Below are positions 23,044 to 34,948 of a DNA stretch of 64,000 nt, piece by piece. Below the pieces are notes generated by a model. The model was not told the DNA's origin, did not search any database, and worked only from the letters and a program-made list of their open reading frames with translations. The position numbers and the translations under genes were made by a program. The first letter of the stretch is position 1; each line of letters starts with the position of its first letter. Source of the DNA: Sarcocystis neurona. Its lineage: Eukaryota > Apicomplexa > Conoidasida > Eucoccidiorida > Sarcocystidae. Location: contig KL647288.1 of the NCBI GenBank assembly GCA_000727475.1, positions 1,213,285 through 1,277,284 of the forward strand, read 5' to 3'.

Positions 23044-26000
23044 GGGCCCTCTCGTATTTGATATTCTCGAACGAGACAAACGACTTTACTGGCAGTGCAA
23101 CACGGCTGACCGCTTCTATGTCCGCAGCGGGGAGAAGACTACCGCAGGTATGTCCGCGTGGCTGCCGCCGTTGCTGCTCAGCAGGGCACGACAACCGCGT
23201 CTAAAGACTAGCAACCGTCTGTTCAGGATGCGCGGCAGCATCTGTTCTCCATCTTCCTCCCCGTGCTCTTCGGTTCTGCTGCGGTTGCTGATTCTGCTGT
23301 CGACCATACCTTTTGCTGCTGTGGTCGCTTCTTTTGCCGGTGGTAGACACGCGTCGCCCTGGGCCTGACGCAGACCACGCTGCTGTTGCTCCGACTGAAG
23401 CAGCTGTCCTCTTATCGCGATCTAGTTGCTGCTCCTGCTGCTGTTGCTGCTGCTGCTGTTGCTGCTGCTGTTCGTGCTGCTGCTGATCTTTTTGCTGATG
23501 TTGCTGCTGCTACTGTTGCTGCTGCTGCTGTTGCCACTACATCTGCTGCTGTTCTTGCTGATGCTCTGCTGCTACTGTTGCTGCTGCTGCTGTTGCCACT
23601 ACTGCTGTTGCTGCTGCCGCTGTCGCTGCTGCTGCTGTTGCTNNNNNNNNNNNNNNNNNNNNNNNNNNNNNNNNNNNNNNNNNNNNNNNNNNNNNNNNNN
23701 NNNNNNNNNNNNNNNNNNNNNNNNNNNNNNNNNNNNNNNNNNNNNNNNNNNNNNNNNNNNNNNNNNNNNNNNNNNNNNNNNNNNNNNNNNNNNNNNNNNN
23801 NNNNNNNNNNNNNNNNNNNNNNNNNNNNNNNNNNNNNNNNNNNNNNNNNNNNNNNNNNNNNNNNNNNNNNNNNNNNNNNNNNNNNNNNNNNNNNNNNNNN
23901 NNNNNNNNNNNNNNNNNNNNNNNNNNNNNNNNNNNNNNNNNNNNNNNNNNNNNNNNNNNNNNNNNNNNNNNNNNNNNNNNNNNNNNNNNNNNNNNNNNNN
24001 NNNNNNNNNNNNNNNNNNNNNNNNNNNNNNNNNNNNNNNNNNNNNNNNNNNNNNNNNNNNNNNNNNNNNNNNNNNNNNNNNNNNNNNNNNNNNNNNNNNN
24101 NNNNNNNNNNNNNNNNNNNNNNNNNNNNNNNNNNNNNNNNNNNNNNNNNNNNNNNNNNNNNNNNNNNNNNNNNNNNNNNNNNNNNNNNNNNNNNNNNNNN
24201 NNNNNNNNNNNNNNNNNNNNNNNNNNNNNNNNNNNNNNNNNNNNNNNNNNNNNNNNNNNNNNNNNNNNNNNNNNNNNNNNNNNNNNNNNNNNNNNNNNNN
24301 NNNNNNNNNNNNNNNNGTCTTGCTGATGCTCTGCTGCTACTGTTGCTGCTGCTGCTGTTGCCACTACTGCTGTTGCTGCTGCCGCTGTCGCTGCTGCTGC
24401 TGTTGCTGCTGCTGCCGTCGCTGCTGCTGCTGTTCCTGCTGTTGGTGTTGCCGCTGCTGCTGTTCCTGCTGCTGCTGCTGTTCCTGCTGTTGATGTTGCC
24501 GCTGCTGCCCTTCCTGCTGCTGCTGGTGCGGCACCTGTGCTTGCTGCTGCTGCTGCTTCTTTTCACTGTATGCAGTGCGTTTGCAGGAGCGCATTGCAAA
24601 GGGGATGGGGTTCCGCGTTGCCAGCTGCGAATATTGGCAGTGGCACAAGATGAAGTAAGAAGTACTCCTCCAGAAGTTGCTGCTGTTTCTCGCAGCGGCT
24701 GCTGCAGTTGCAGTCGTTCCACACGCACGCGTGTATCTTTACATACGTACACCTATAAATATATATCTATCTATATACACTTACCTGCGTATATATGTAG
24801 GGATATGGGCAAGGCTGCACGTGATGATTGTTGCTGTTTCTTCTACGAATTGCCGTTGCCTTACCTGTCGCGCCTCGTGCTGCGGCTTGACGACACTGCT
24901 GCTGCATTGATGAAAACGCTGTGGCTGCCGTGACTCTGCTGTTCGCGGGCTGTTGAGGAAGTGGCTTCCGGGAAAACTACGCCGCCTGCAGGTGCTCGTG
25001 CTGCTCTTCCGGCCGTTCCTGTGCTGCCGCTGAATTTCCGGAGCGGTCAGCCGCAGCTTTGTTCGCCTGGACGGGACGCATCGTCCTGGGCATGTGTCCT
25101 GTGCGGGTTCTGCTGCTTCCACTATTCTATGAGGAGCTGCTAAGGCAGCTGCTGCGGGTCATCTGGCAACGCTGTCGCTGTTGCTGCTGCTGCTGCTGGG
25201 CTGTTGCTGCTTTGACAGGCGGAGACGGACGCGTCTGGAGTACCTGCGCATGCAGCGCTACTACGCCCTGAAGGACCGACGGTGTGTGTGTGTCTCGTTC
25301 TCTCCCTTCTTCGTCCGCTCTTTGCATCGCAGAAAAAATTCACACACATTCATATTTTCGCATGCAGACACACATGTGCGTACAGCCTACGTGCGTGTCC
25401 CCCTCGCTGTTTCTTCACTCCCTCTCTTCCTCTCCGTGAATACATATATGAACGTCTTAACATGTGTCATAGCCCCATGCACATATACTTATATCTCATA
25501 TACTATAAATTCATATATATATATACATATATATATATATCCATCCTTCTCTTACTGTCCTCTCTGTGTAGATGTATTTACAAGTGTTCACCGTATATAC
25601 ATATATACATATGTGTGTGTCTCTCTTTATCGTTTTTCTCTAAGTTGCACACGAATTTACATGTATGTGGCTATGTGCATGTATATCTCCGGCGTGTGTG
25701 CGTGTGTACGTACGCATGATGCAGCTATAAATGATTCCCCATACACAAGTGGAAGGCAGGAGATACGGGCGTCCCTCTAAGTGCTATTTTGCGTAAATGT
25801 AGACTTCACATGTGACGAATATACCGCTCTGGGTCGCTCTGTATATAATATATATATATATGTCTATGTATATTTACATGTGTATATGTACGTGCATGTG
25901 TATGTATATCTATACATTCATGCATATACAGTAACTATACACATAAATACGTATGAACACAAACCGACACACACACACACACACGCACGTACACAACCCT

Positions 26001-26736
26001 ATATCTGTCTATCTATCTATCTATCTGTCTCTCTCTCTATATATGTGTGAGTATACCGATGCAATGGACTTGTAGATACATGCGTGCAGAAGTCTAGCTA
26101 GGAAGACTCTTTTTCTACACAAAAAGAAGGCACGTTTGTGTGTCCACATAGATGTCCATCCCCGTACGCAGCCGCCTACCAGGTAGAACAGTTTGCATGC
26201 GTCCTCGGTCAGAGCAGGCGTGAGTCTGTTTTGCCTGCAAAGAGATCCATGCGTACGTCTGGAACTCATAGGCTGGTGACTCCTCTGCCCGCCCCTCTGT
26301 CCTGCAGTTTGCCTCCTTTGTCTGTTGTCCTCTTCTCTTGAAAATAGACGTGGCTGTACCTGCGTCTGTTTACCAGGATATGTCTACATTACATCCCCTG
26401 GACACATATATATGCGTGTGTGTGCGTGGGCGTGGATGGCGTCTTCTCTCGAGATATCTGCGTCTCGCTCCACAGCTATATACAGAGGACCACGCAGTCT
26501 TTTGCCAACGTACCTTGCATGCACTTGTCTTACATGTATACGTATATTTGTGCGGGTCAACGTGTATTCCGGGAGCTGCTGCTGCTGCGGCCTGCCTGCT
26601 GTTTTGCTGCAGACAGTTCGACGAGGACTTCGAAGGCTGGATGCTACCGCTGGTGCACCACATGCATCGCCGCTGCCGCCTGCACCACCCTCACTACTTT
26701 CCCAACTACGTCCCTCTCTCTCGTGTTGAATATTAG
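23044..26736 (+). CDS. RAP-domain protein, 3' four exons
   Basis: Four exons join in consistent phase: 23,044-23,147 | 24,576-24,654 | 25,219-25,281 | 26,613-26,736, with donors GTATGT, GTAAGA, GTGTGT, GTGTGT-type and AG acceptors after each intron, ending at TAG 26,734-26,736. The joined peptide contains VFDILERDKRLYWQCNTADR, RFYVRSGEKTTAVRLQERIA and MGFRVASCEYWQWHKMK, which match the C-terminal RAP domain layout (hydrophobic strand, basic linker, hydrophobic-R-V-x-S-x-x-Y-x-x-W ending). RAP domains are putative RNA-binding modules, expanded in apicomplexans and tied to mitochondrial or apicoplast RNA processing; that role is inferred from the family. After the domain come RRRTRLEYLRMQRYYALKD and a His-rich tail (LVHHMHRRCRLHHPHYFPNY). 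The first intron contains the assembly gap. The 5' part probably includes the helical-repeat exons at 11.3-13.8 kb. Confidence 0.8.
23405..24560. repeat. CTG-rich intronic block around the gap
   Basis: Long imperfect CTG array inside the intron 23,148-24,575. It stays open in several frames on both strands, but the phase-consistent exon join and the in-frame domain continuity across it show that it is intronic. Confidence 0.85.
23643..24316. other. Assembly gap (674 N)
   Basis: Runs of N inside the first intron of the RAP exons. About 85 bp of CTG-rich sequence immediately left of the gap (23,558-23,642) is repeated immediately right of it (24,320-24,404), so the gap size and even its existence are doubtful. 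Confidence 0.98.
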
Positions 26737-27990
26737 CGTCTGCGTGGGTGTCACAGAAGTGCTTTCTTCAAAGAAATGCGTCTTCTCTTTTTTATCGCAA
26801 GGTGTAGAGACGCGTGGTGACCACCTACGTACGCAGTTTCACTCGTATTATGGGAGGTTTGCTCCACATCTGCATATTTAGACAGCGACTCGGAAATGAT
26901 ACAGGAGCGAAACTTCACTGTTTTCTTCTTCTTCCGCGTAGACTTTGTCTAACCGGACAATTTTGTCGCTGTTGCTGTTGCTGCGAAGCAATGCAGCTGG
27001 CGTACATCGCTACGCATATACGCTAAAACGCATACGTACATTCGTATATACATGTGTACATAATTATACTCGCGTTTAATTACATCTCTGTGTACATATA
27101 TGTGTGCGCGTAGACGCTTACGTACGCGTACACCATCTATTTATATATACACATATAAATGCAGATCTACATATGGAAGCTTATATAAGTACGTAGGGGC
27201 ATGCATTCGTACTGACGCGTGTGTGTACATATACAGGTGTGCGTACGCATATATATATATATATATTCATACGTAGGTACGAGATTCGTCACTGTGCGTA
27301 GATTTTATATCTTTCTGTCTGTTCTCAGTAACTTGCGTCTCCCTGCTATGGAAGAGAGTCGTGACGTGGTCCTAGACGTGCGCATGTACACATATATGTA
27401 CACACGTTTGTGTGTATATTTAGAGATGTAGAGAGCCAGAGGGACAGGGAGAAGTACAGGCCAATGCGGAAACGTACATATATGTAGATATAAACGTAGG
27501 GAGACATGCATATACACCCACGTAGATTTCTGTGTACATACGTGTTTCTCTGCTTATGTGTCTGTGTTCGTTCCTGCACAACCCTGCTCGCTGAACTCAT
27601 ACACACAGCTACACACTAACTCCCTACATCTCCGTGGAAGTGTGCGAGCATCTCTACCTACGTTTATATAAATTTAAACATATTTATATATATATATGTA
27701 TACATATATATGTGTGTACTTGACTATATGCATTAATGTGTGTCTGCGTGTCTCTCCTCTATACGTACATACATATATTTGTATATCTGTGTAAACGCGC
27801 ACGTCTACTAGCAGATGACACCTCTATTGACATGCGCAGGAGCACACTCACGCGTGGTGCGTTCTTTACGTAGTTACGTATGTCTGTGTATACATGTCCC
27901 TATGTATGTGTTTGTCTGTGACTGATAGTTTTTAGAGAGCGGGCTAGTGTTCCTGAGATGGGTGACCTCGACGGTAGCTGCTGGAGCGCA
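26737..27990. other. Intergenic microsatellite stretch
   Basis: Downstream of the RAP gene stop. Contains TA, GTATATA and TACG repeats, densest at 27,240-27,270 and 27,660-27,720. No coding signal seen. Confidence 0.6.
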
Positions 27991-28371
27991 GCAGCAGCGC
28001 GAAGCTCATGAGTTTTCTTCGGCAGCCTCTGCTCCTGTAGAGACGAACACCGTCCCTTGTATCTGTCTGAAGGCTTCTTCTCTACTTAACGAGCCTCTGC
28101 AGCGGTCCGAGTGGCGATAAGAGCAGGAGGAGCCTTGAGGCCTAAATGTGGAACCGAAGAGAGAGAGGACGCACGAGTACGCGTAGGAATAGGAGCAGCG
28201 TTTCTGCTGGCCTCTGCATAGTAGCACTGGGGAGAGCTTGCTGCAGCAGGAGTTATAACAACAGCAGCAAGCGAGATGTGTACGCTTTTGCTGGAGGTTG
28301 AAGAGCGGCACAGCAACATAGAGAGCAGCAGCAGCGTGAGCCAGTACCTGGGCAGGACAACGACGGAGAGA
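27991..28371. other. Low-confidence coding-like stretch
   Basis: CAG-poor, GC-balanced sequence. The minus-strand ORF 28,006-28,311 (101 codons) is Cys/Ser-rich and not recognisable. No splice sites were confirmed. Confidence 0.3.
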
Positions 28372-28620
28372 GAGAAGCTCCAGTAGAACGGGGGAATAGC
28401 TGCAGCGCTGACCCCTGCGTAGGTACAGAGAGGCTGCGTCACTAATAACAATAGCAGCAGCTACATCTACGCACTAGCGGAGGCACAGAAGCTGCAGCAG
28501 GAAAGGGGGGATAGCTGCAGCCCAGAGCTCTAAGTAGTAACAAAGACAGACGGACTCTATCACCAATACTCGCCACGTCTGCGCCCTAGTGAGGAGACAG
28601 AGAAGCTGCAGTAGAAATTA
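28372..28620 (+). repeat. About 114-bp tandem repeat, two-plus copies
   Basis: GAAGCTSCAGYAG-type heads at about 28,373, 28,487 and 28,601 are followed by GGGGG(G)ATAGCTGCAGC in the first two. The second halves also align (CTACGCACTAGCGGAGG against CTGCGCCCTAGTGAGGAG). The copies are considerably diverged. Confidence 0.65.
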
Positions 28621-28739
28621 GCTTTTATCGCTAGAGCAGTGTCGTCTCGAAATTCTCCTTGCCAGCTTCTGGCGCGCCAACGTTCTCTGATCGTAACGTT
28701 GGTGCTTGCAGTGTGAGCAGCGGGGCCATCTTTCTACAT

Positions 28740-29270
28740 CTACAGGCATATATATATATATATATGGTGAGCGTGTGTGCTCCGCCGGTGCATGAGCTGC
28801 TGCCTGCGACTGTATTCGTTGGGTCATTCTGCGTGCCCTGCTTTCCTCAGCGTCAACCTAGATTTACACGCAGACAGACGTGCCCACGCACACGTGAGAT
28901 CGACTTCTGTTTCAGAAGTCTGACCAGTGTTACGTGTGCACCTGCGGCAAAAAATGAATGTGTAAACAAATACACATACCTAATCTCCTTGTAGGTATAT
29001 TAATATACTTATATATATATATATAATGTACGTGTATGCTTACGCGTAAGTTGGTGTAAGTGGCGGCGAACGGGTACATGGTCACAAAGCTCGCTTACAG
29101 AGGAGGCTATGACACAGACGTATAGATGTACCTCTACCACTGAATACAGCTGACAAGTCCAAACGTGTTCATGTGTGTATCTGTACCTGTATTTCTATCT
29201 ACGTATAGTGACGCAATGAGATACACGTACGTTTGTACTTTTACGCAGCGTACGTATCTGTACGCCCAAG
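28740..29270. other. Microsatellite and spacer
   Basis: (TA)n at 28,745-28,766 and 29,000-29,025, the rest unassigned. No gene supported. Confidence 0.5.
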
Positions 29271-29700
29271 CTGTTCGGCAGCAAAAACACCACGGCGGCA
29301 CGGTCGTCTCCGCCGTCCAGCATTGCTTCCCTTTTAATGAAGGAGCGGCTGTGTACTCACTACCGCTCGTTTTTGACACTCCAACGAAGTACGAGGATGG
29401 CAGAAAGCAGGAGCGAGTGCAGCAGCAGCACCCCAGCACTGCCAAAGCAGCAGCAAATCTTCGCAGCTCGTGCGCTGCAGGCCACGGTAGCGTTTCAACT
29501 CCCAGTGGACTGCCACGAGTGCCGGAAACAAACACCTCCGGTTCTTGCTGCTGCTGCCACGACTGCTGCCGGACGCATGTCGTCTTTGCTGCTGGGTCTG
29601 GCGCTCTCGTCTGCCTGCTGCTGCTGCTGCGCCAGCAGGTCAACAGGGGAGCAGTGCGTGAAAAACTACTAACGCTCGTAACGCGGAAGAAAGTCAAGAA
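29271..29700 (+). CDS. Candidate coding segment, unknown
   Basis: Two plus frames are protein-like. One (29,337-29,672) includes MKERLCTHYRSFLTLQRST and FAARALQATVAFQLPVDCHE followed by Ala/Leu/Cys repeats. The other includes CFPFNEGAAVYSLPLVFDTP. A minus frame of 187 codons is open as well. No family was recognised and the strand is not certain. Confidence 0.25.
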
Positions 29701-30211
29701 ACATTTCTACATGTGGGGAAGTTACAATGGAGAGATATTAACTGCACCCGCCTACACTTCCTACACTTCCTTGTTGCTGCCGGCGTGCAGCCTCATGCAC
29801 AAGAACAACGGTCACACAATGCCAGTTCATACAGAAATGCATTACTTACGTGTAAAGCACAGAAAAACGTACATGTGTTTTACACGTTCAGATAGACAGA
29901 GAGAGGTACAAGGACATGTGTAAATACACAGACGTGTATATACATAGATAGATACATACATATAAATATCTACGTATACACGCCTACATACACATACGTA
30001 CACGCGTGTACAGCGGTACGTACAAGCGTATACGGCTGGATGGTCCTGACTGCGTATAGAGACAGGTACGTCTTTTTGCTAAAGCTGTGGAAGCCAGCGA
30101 TGCTGGGATCGAGCCCTGGAAAGCTCTGACGCCGCCGGCCACAAAGGGCGTTGCCCTTCTTAGTATATGCAGCACCAAGGACCGCAAGAACACACGCCAC
30201 GGCTCCCAGCA

Positions 30212-30426
30212 GGTGTACAGACACCCCTTCGGCAGCGAGTGAGTGTGCAGTCCACTGTCCGGAGGCCCCAGTGTTCGGCCGCAGGTGTATATGCACCCTG
30301 TGCGTAGAGCGTTAATATTATGACAGGAAGTGAAGGTACACTCCATGACAAGCTGCAGCAAGTGTATGTACACTTCGCTGTAATGGACCGGCGACGAAGA
30401 CATACCGGCAGGTGTACGTACACGCC
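30212..30426 (-). repeat. Degenerate array of GTGTNNGTACAC elements
   Basis: Five related near-palindromes within 215 bp: 30,212 (GGTGTACAGACACCCC, the reverse complement of the 10.2-kb core), 30,284 (GGTGTATATGCACCCT), 30,334 (AAGGTACACTCC), 30,361 (AGTGTATGTACACTTC) and 30,411 (GGTGTACGTACACGCC). Spacing is irregular. The minus-strand ORF over them (29,984-30,445) is likely a by-product. Confidence 0.7.
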
Positions 30427-30614
30427 CTAAAAAATCCTCCGACAAAGCACGGCAAAACGCTCCCTTTCCCTAAAAAGCGAACTGCAAACCGCAGAACTAC
30501 ACACAAGCGGCGTCACTCATCCCTCCCTCGCTCCTGCTATTCCTCCGTCCCCTGCTCTGTTGTTCACTGCTGTGCGGGGATTCCCCCGCCGCTGACGCTG
30601 CGATTTTTTCCCAC

Positions 30615-30815
30615 TTGACAACGCTTCATAGCAGTAACTCCCCGTCGCTTCGGCCGCTCGTTGAACGCATGCAATTGCCGCTGCTGCTGCTGCTGTTGCC
30701 CACGCCTCTGTTGCTCAGAATGCTACAGGTCCTGGGACTCTGGCTCCTGCTATTTGCCCTGGACTGTAGCGACTGCTGCTGTGTGTGTCTACCGGAGAAA
30801 CACGTATACAACTAG
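30615..30815 (+). CDS. Small Leu-rich ORF, hypothetical
   Basis: 66 codons. After SNSPSLRPLVERMQ comes a strongly hydrophobic Leu-rich segment and a Cys-containing tail (DCSDCCCVCLPEKHVYN). It resembles a signal-anchor or a CTG-encoded Leu run. No family is recognised, and it may be non-coding. Confidence 0.2.
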   Translation: MTTLHSSNSPSLRPLVERMQLPLLLLLLPTPLLLRMLQVLGLWLLLFALDCSDCCCVCLPEKHVYN

Positions 30816-30899
30816 GAGCGTAATGCGTCGCCATCTTCTCCCGTACAGACTTTGTAGCGGCTACTACAGAAAGGCGAGTCGTTTCGGCCCCCGAGCCGC

Positions 30900-31271
30900 C
30901 TGGTGCAGATCCACCGGAGGAGCTGCAGCAGCTGCTTTCCAACTGTAGAAGGGAGGACAGCAGTGGCAGCACGAGCAGGGAAGGAGCCGCTGCTATCGAA
31001 GCACCAGGAGCAGGACACGTGGCAGTGCTGCTCTCCGACTGGCCGGGCTTGCCTGTTGCCGCCTTCTTTCCACTCCCCGGCAACACACCCACACACACAT
31101 CTACAGCGGCGCAGCAGCAGCAGCAGCGACCGAAGACATCCCGCAGCACAAAGAGGAGAGGCGCAGCAGCAGCGGGGACACGAAATCCAACAGGGCGAGC
31201 ACCAGCAGAGGCGTCAGCAGCATCAGAAAGCGAAGCACTAAAGCAGCACTTGTCAGTGCTCTCTCGTTTCT
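30900..31271. other. SmF 3' flank with CAG repeats
   Basis: Lies downstream of the SmF stop codon (minus strand). Contains plus-strand CAG clusters at 31,105-31,230. Both strands have open frames without recognisable domains. Confidence 0.5.
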
Positions 31272-32292
31272 TCACGAGTCTTCGTCGTCTTCCTCCTCCC
31301 CTTTCACTTGGCGCAGATACAGGACGTTGTTGCAGCGCAGCAAGACCTCCCCAAGGTGCCCTTTAAAATTTCCGTCGATCCACTCTTCCGTGTTCTGCAG
31401 CTGCAGGTTCATATATTCGTCGAAGGACTTTAGATAACCTGCAGCAGCCCGGTAGGCAAACCCACACGCCGCACATCAAAACCGCACCATCACCAGAAGC
31501 AGCCGTCGGTGCTGCACGCCCAGCTCCACCCTCGCAAAAATTCTACGTGAAGGCAGCAGTCTCAGCTGCAAGAGCAGCAGCAGCAGGAGTGAGACAGCTG
31601 CCGCACCAGCAGGACCGATGGCAGCAGCGACAACGACAGCACGCCCAGCAGCGCAGAATACGCACGCACCCAGCAGCAGCAACAGGAGCGACTGCAGGAT
31701 CAGCAGCAGCCACACACTCAGCAGCAGCTGGTGCAGTAGACCACGGCATGCAGCACAAGGAAACTCGCCAGGAGGAGATTCCTCAAACGTTGTCGGACAG
31801 TTGAAAGCTCCCAACAAGGTTAACAGCCGGCCGGGAGCAGAGCAGCAGCTGCAGCCAGAAACATTATGTGTCGGTGTAGGTAGGCGCCTACAGACTTGCA
31901 GCAGCAGTGTGTGTGTATACGCACAGTTCACATACGAGTGCTAGACGCGTAGTGCCATGTACGGACACGTTCGTACGTATGCACATCGTACATTGACTGT
32001 TGATATACCCACACAATCACATATATATGAATGTTTATTTTTGTGTAGAGTCAAATACTTACATACATGTATACACAAATATATATATATATATATTATA
32101 TGTATGTATATAATATATATATATAATATATTATATATATAATCTATGTATACATATGTATATATATATACACATGTGCACGAACGGTAACTTACCTTTA
32201 TACTCAATGCCCCACTTAAGCTTGACCATGACCTGTCGGCCAGTCAGAGAGGTTAGAAAAGGCTTCGGATTTGTGGGGGTCACCTGAGTCAT
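31272..32292 (-). CDS. SNRPF: Small nuclear ribonucleoprotein SmF
   Basis: Two exons on the minus strand: 32,196-32,292 (ATG at 32,292) and 31,272-31,438 (TGA at 31,272-31,274), separated by a 757-bp intron with a GTAAGT donor and CTGCAG acceptor. The join is in phase (AAA G|GT TAT) and yields 87 aa, against 86 in human SmF. Exon 1 encodes [20 protein letters not shown], the Sm1 motif start. Exon 2 continues [19 protein letters not shown] and [20 protein letters not shown], the end of Sm1 and the Sm2 motif with the RNA-contacting RCNN segment, and closes with an acidic tail (GEEEDDEDS). SmF is one of seven Sm proteins forming the ring on U1, U2, U4 and U5 snRNAs, acting in nuclear pre-mRNA splicing. 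Identification rests on near-continuous similarity to known SmF and is secure. Confidence 0.95.
31439..32195 (-). other. SmF intron
   Basis: 757 bp. The 5' part (by gene) is (TA)n at 32,075-32,170. The 3' part is plus-strand CAG-rich (31,560-31,860), so the transcript carries CUG-type repeats. A minus-strand ORF (31,476-31,931) inside it is a repeat artefact. Confidence 0.85.
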
Positions 32293-32820
32293 ACCGGAGA
32301 GCAAAAGACAACAGATATTTCATATAGAGTTATTACGCATCCATCCATATATATATATATATATGTATGTGAACGTACACAGGATGCGACTGCAAGGAGA
32401 CATACACTATACACACGTCAAGTGTCTCATGTCTCCGGGCCCGCCATCTGTACTAAAAGAGTATGTGCGCCTGCAAGTGCTTTCAAAGGATCCACTCTAC
32501 ACGTGACACAGAGAACCGCGCTCATAATTTGTATCGGTAGGCTTCCATCCATAAAATGGATGGAGAAATAAGATGTTGGGAATGTATTGTGGATGCTACA
32601 CAAGTGCATAGGCGTATTAATTTATCCGGGAATTGTTGGTGTTGACAGAATGCAACGAAGAAGCGCAGGCCATCGATGGCAGCCGCTCATCTACGATATA
32701 TCGGCACTGCAGTGTACGAACACCGCAACAACACAGGTGAAGGCAGTAAACGCCCTCCGGAAGAATTAACTGGAGATTCGCGTTGAACCCAATCCTATTT
32801 AAACGAGCAGAAGCTTCATT
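32293..32820. other. SmF upstream region
   Basis: Putative SmF promoter side. (TA)n at 32,345-32,365, otherwise unique sequence. No core promoter motif could be assigned. Confidence 0.4.
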
Positions 32821-32821
32821 T

Positions 32822-33219
32822 GAAAACCTACCGACGCCATTATTTCGACAGGTGGGGAAGTCGTGTGGGTGATGAAAATAAGCAGGAAGCTGTCCTGGGG
32901 AAGGAGCCGACGTGCGAAACAGCCGTGTCAGGGGGAGGCACACGACGCTTGGGAAATAGCTACTCCCGCCGAAAAGTGCGACAAGAACAGGGATGTAGCC
33001 ACTGAAAAACTGAAAGGCGCACGTGAAATCACGAAGGGGAAAGTGGGAGTTAAATCCCTGTATGACGAGACGAGAGGGCAGCTTGCGGGCGAGTTCGATA
33101 ACGGCGACCAAGAACCGAAACGGTGTGACGCACAAGCAAGTCTTCAGGCATTTCTTCGGGAGGTCGTTGCCGAAGAAAAGAAACAGAGGCACTCCCACGT
33201 AGGGGAAAACTACGACTAG
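32822..33219 (+). CDS. Hypothetical ORF in repeat-free island
   Basis: The frame opens after TGA at 32,819 and ends at TAG 33,217-33,219. The first ATG is at 32,872. The product is highly charged and not repetitive: MKISRKLSWGRSRRAKQ, KLKGAREITKGKVGVKSLYD and ASLQAFLREVVAEEKKQRH. No signal peptide, membrane segment or recognised domain. The longest minus-strand rival (32,617-33,198) is Phe/Leu/Ser-rich and less protein-like. It could be an exon, a young gene or a mobile-element remnant. Confidence 0.35.
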
Positions 33220-34050
33220 ACCATTTTAACTGCAGACTACGTAGAAGTCGGTACGCGGATGAAAGAAAAATGGACGTGACTCTTCAGTGTTAAGGAGGGG
33301 AGTGCATATTAATCTTCGAGAGGGGTGGAAAGTGCTATCTTGTGGACAGAGACCGCAAAGCGCGCTCACTGAGCACGAAGTCGGGGTGTTTTAATCAAAC
33401 GAAGGAACATGAGCTGACGCAAATTGAGAGACACAAAAAAGAATTTCTTCGATGATGCATATCGCGAGTGAAACAGCTGCGAACATCGGCAAAAAACGGA
33501 TACAGCGACCCACCTGCAGCAAACCATGCAGCTACGGAGGGCACATAAGGACAGAATGGAGAGAAAAAAGACATGCGAACGCGGCAGACGCATTTAGTTA
33601 CTTCCCGAGAGAAGTGTCCTTTCCCTTCCGCTGGCTCCTCCATGAAACGCACATGCAAGAAGGCCGCTGACAAGACCGGTGGTTCTTCGCAGGCGCAGAA
33701 GCACCACAACGGGCGCCGATGCATGCCGCGGATCCTCTTTCTCCGACAGTAGTGTATGTGTCTGAGCTCGACCAGCACCAGAGAAGCTTCCTTTGATCGA
33801 GCAAAGGGGGCTGCGGTTGCAGGAGAAGGAGGATAGCATCGACTGTGGAGCTGAAAATTCAAGGAGTCTGTCTAGACTGCAAGAATCCTCTGATATCTGA
33901 AGCTGTACACAAGCGGATCCTCTGAGTAGGAGGATCTGCGATCGTCGGCTGCGTATACGTCTCCAGTTTATGTCGCACAACCGCGTGTCTGTACGATGCC
34001 CCCTCCGCCTATCCAGATAAGCGGAACAGAATATCTATCCTACACGTCAA
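33220..34050. other. Microsatellite-free unassigned stretch
   Basis: Unlike the rest of the window this part lacks TA and CAG repeats. Minus-strand ORFs of 128 and 155 codons and a plus-strand ORF (33,452-33,670) exist, but none is recognisable. Confidence 0.4.
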
Positions 34051-34159
34051 GGTGCCTGCAGATCTAAACATCCATCTATGTGTCTATGCCTGTCTGCTTA
34101 CCTCCTTTTTACCAAGAGCGCTGCTAGATACGTCCCTGATGTACGAGCGCCGGGGCGTA

Positions 34160-34370
34160 CGTGTCATCATATATGTACATGCGTGTAATGTATATGTGTA
34201 TCTACGTATCTATCTATATGTATATATTTCCACCTACGAACACGATGTAAGCACGCCGACCTTCTCCGCCACCCGAACTATATATATTTATACATCTATC
34301 TATACATATATATACATATATGTATATACATATATATGTATGTGTAGAGACATATATACAGAGTAATGAC
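34160..34370. repeat. (TA)n microsatellite
   Basis: TATACATATA and TATGTATA repeats over about 200 bp. Confidence 0.85.
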
Positions 34371-34479
34371 TCCATAAAGTTTGTTGCGTGAACTAACACT
34401 CCCACCTTTCTACGTCTGTGTGGGAGGCGCTTCCGCATATTCTCTGGCTGTCCGGGAACGACTCCCTGCAATAGTGCAC

Positions 34480-34660
34480 GGTCGCCGCAGTTGAGTGCTA
34501 CCCGCTGTCTAGATGAAGTCTTTAGCGTAGTAGCTTCTGTAGATTTTCCTTTGTTCTTCCGACGCCCTTCAACAGTGGTATTAGCTATAGATTTCCCCTT
34601 GTTGTTCCGTCGCCTTGCGCGTCTACAGACTTTCATCGGGACTGCCTGCTGCCACACGGT
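34480..34660 (+). other. Two-copy degenerate repeat ending at a donor-like site
   Basis: A unit of about 50 bp (TAGCTTCTGTAGATTTTCC at 34,531; TAGCTATAGATTTCCCC at 34,582) is duplicated. The plus frame repeats DFPLFFRRPS and DFPLLFRRLA and runs to CACACG|GTAAGT, a consensus donor. The minus reading repeats RRKNKGKST-like units. Which strand is coding, if any, is unclear. Confidence 0.35.
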
Positions 34661-34948
34661 AAGTGTGTTTCTCTTCAGTGCAGTCGGCTAACCGCGTATA
34701 AAATTCCATCTGCAAACTCTGCTCTATCTATTGAGTTTCACCATCCGTCCCGTCCGTCCTTTCTACTAGAAGGTTTTGAGCACTCTGTGTCGCCATACAT
34801 ACATATATATATAGAGAGAGAGAAAAAGAGCAAGAGAGAGAGATGGGGAAGAAGTGTTTTTGAATGACAATCTTTCTCACGTGTTCGTCTTTACCAGCGC
34901 TGTCCGCGGTTCGAACATGACTTTCCATTAACTGCGCACACTCGATGG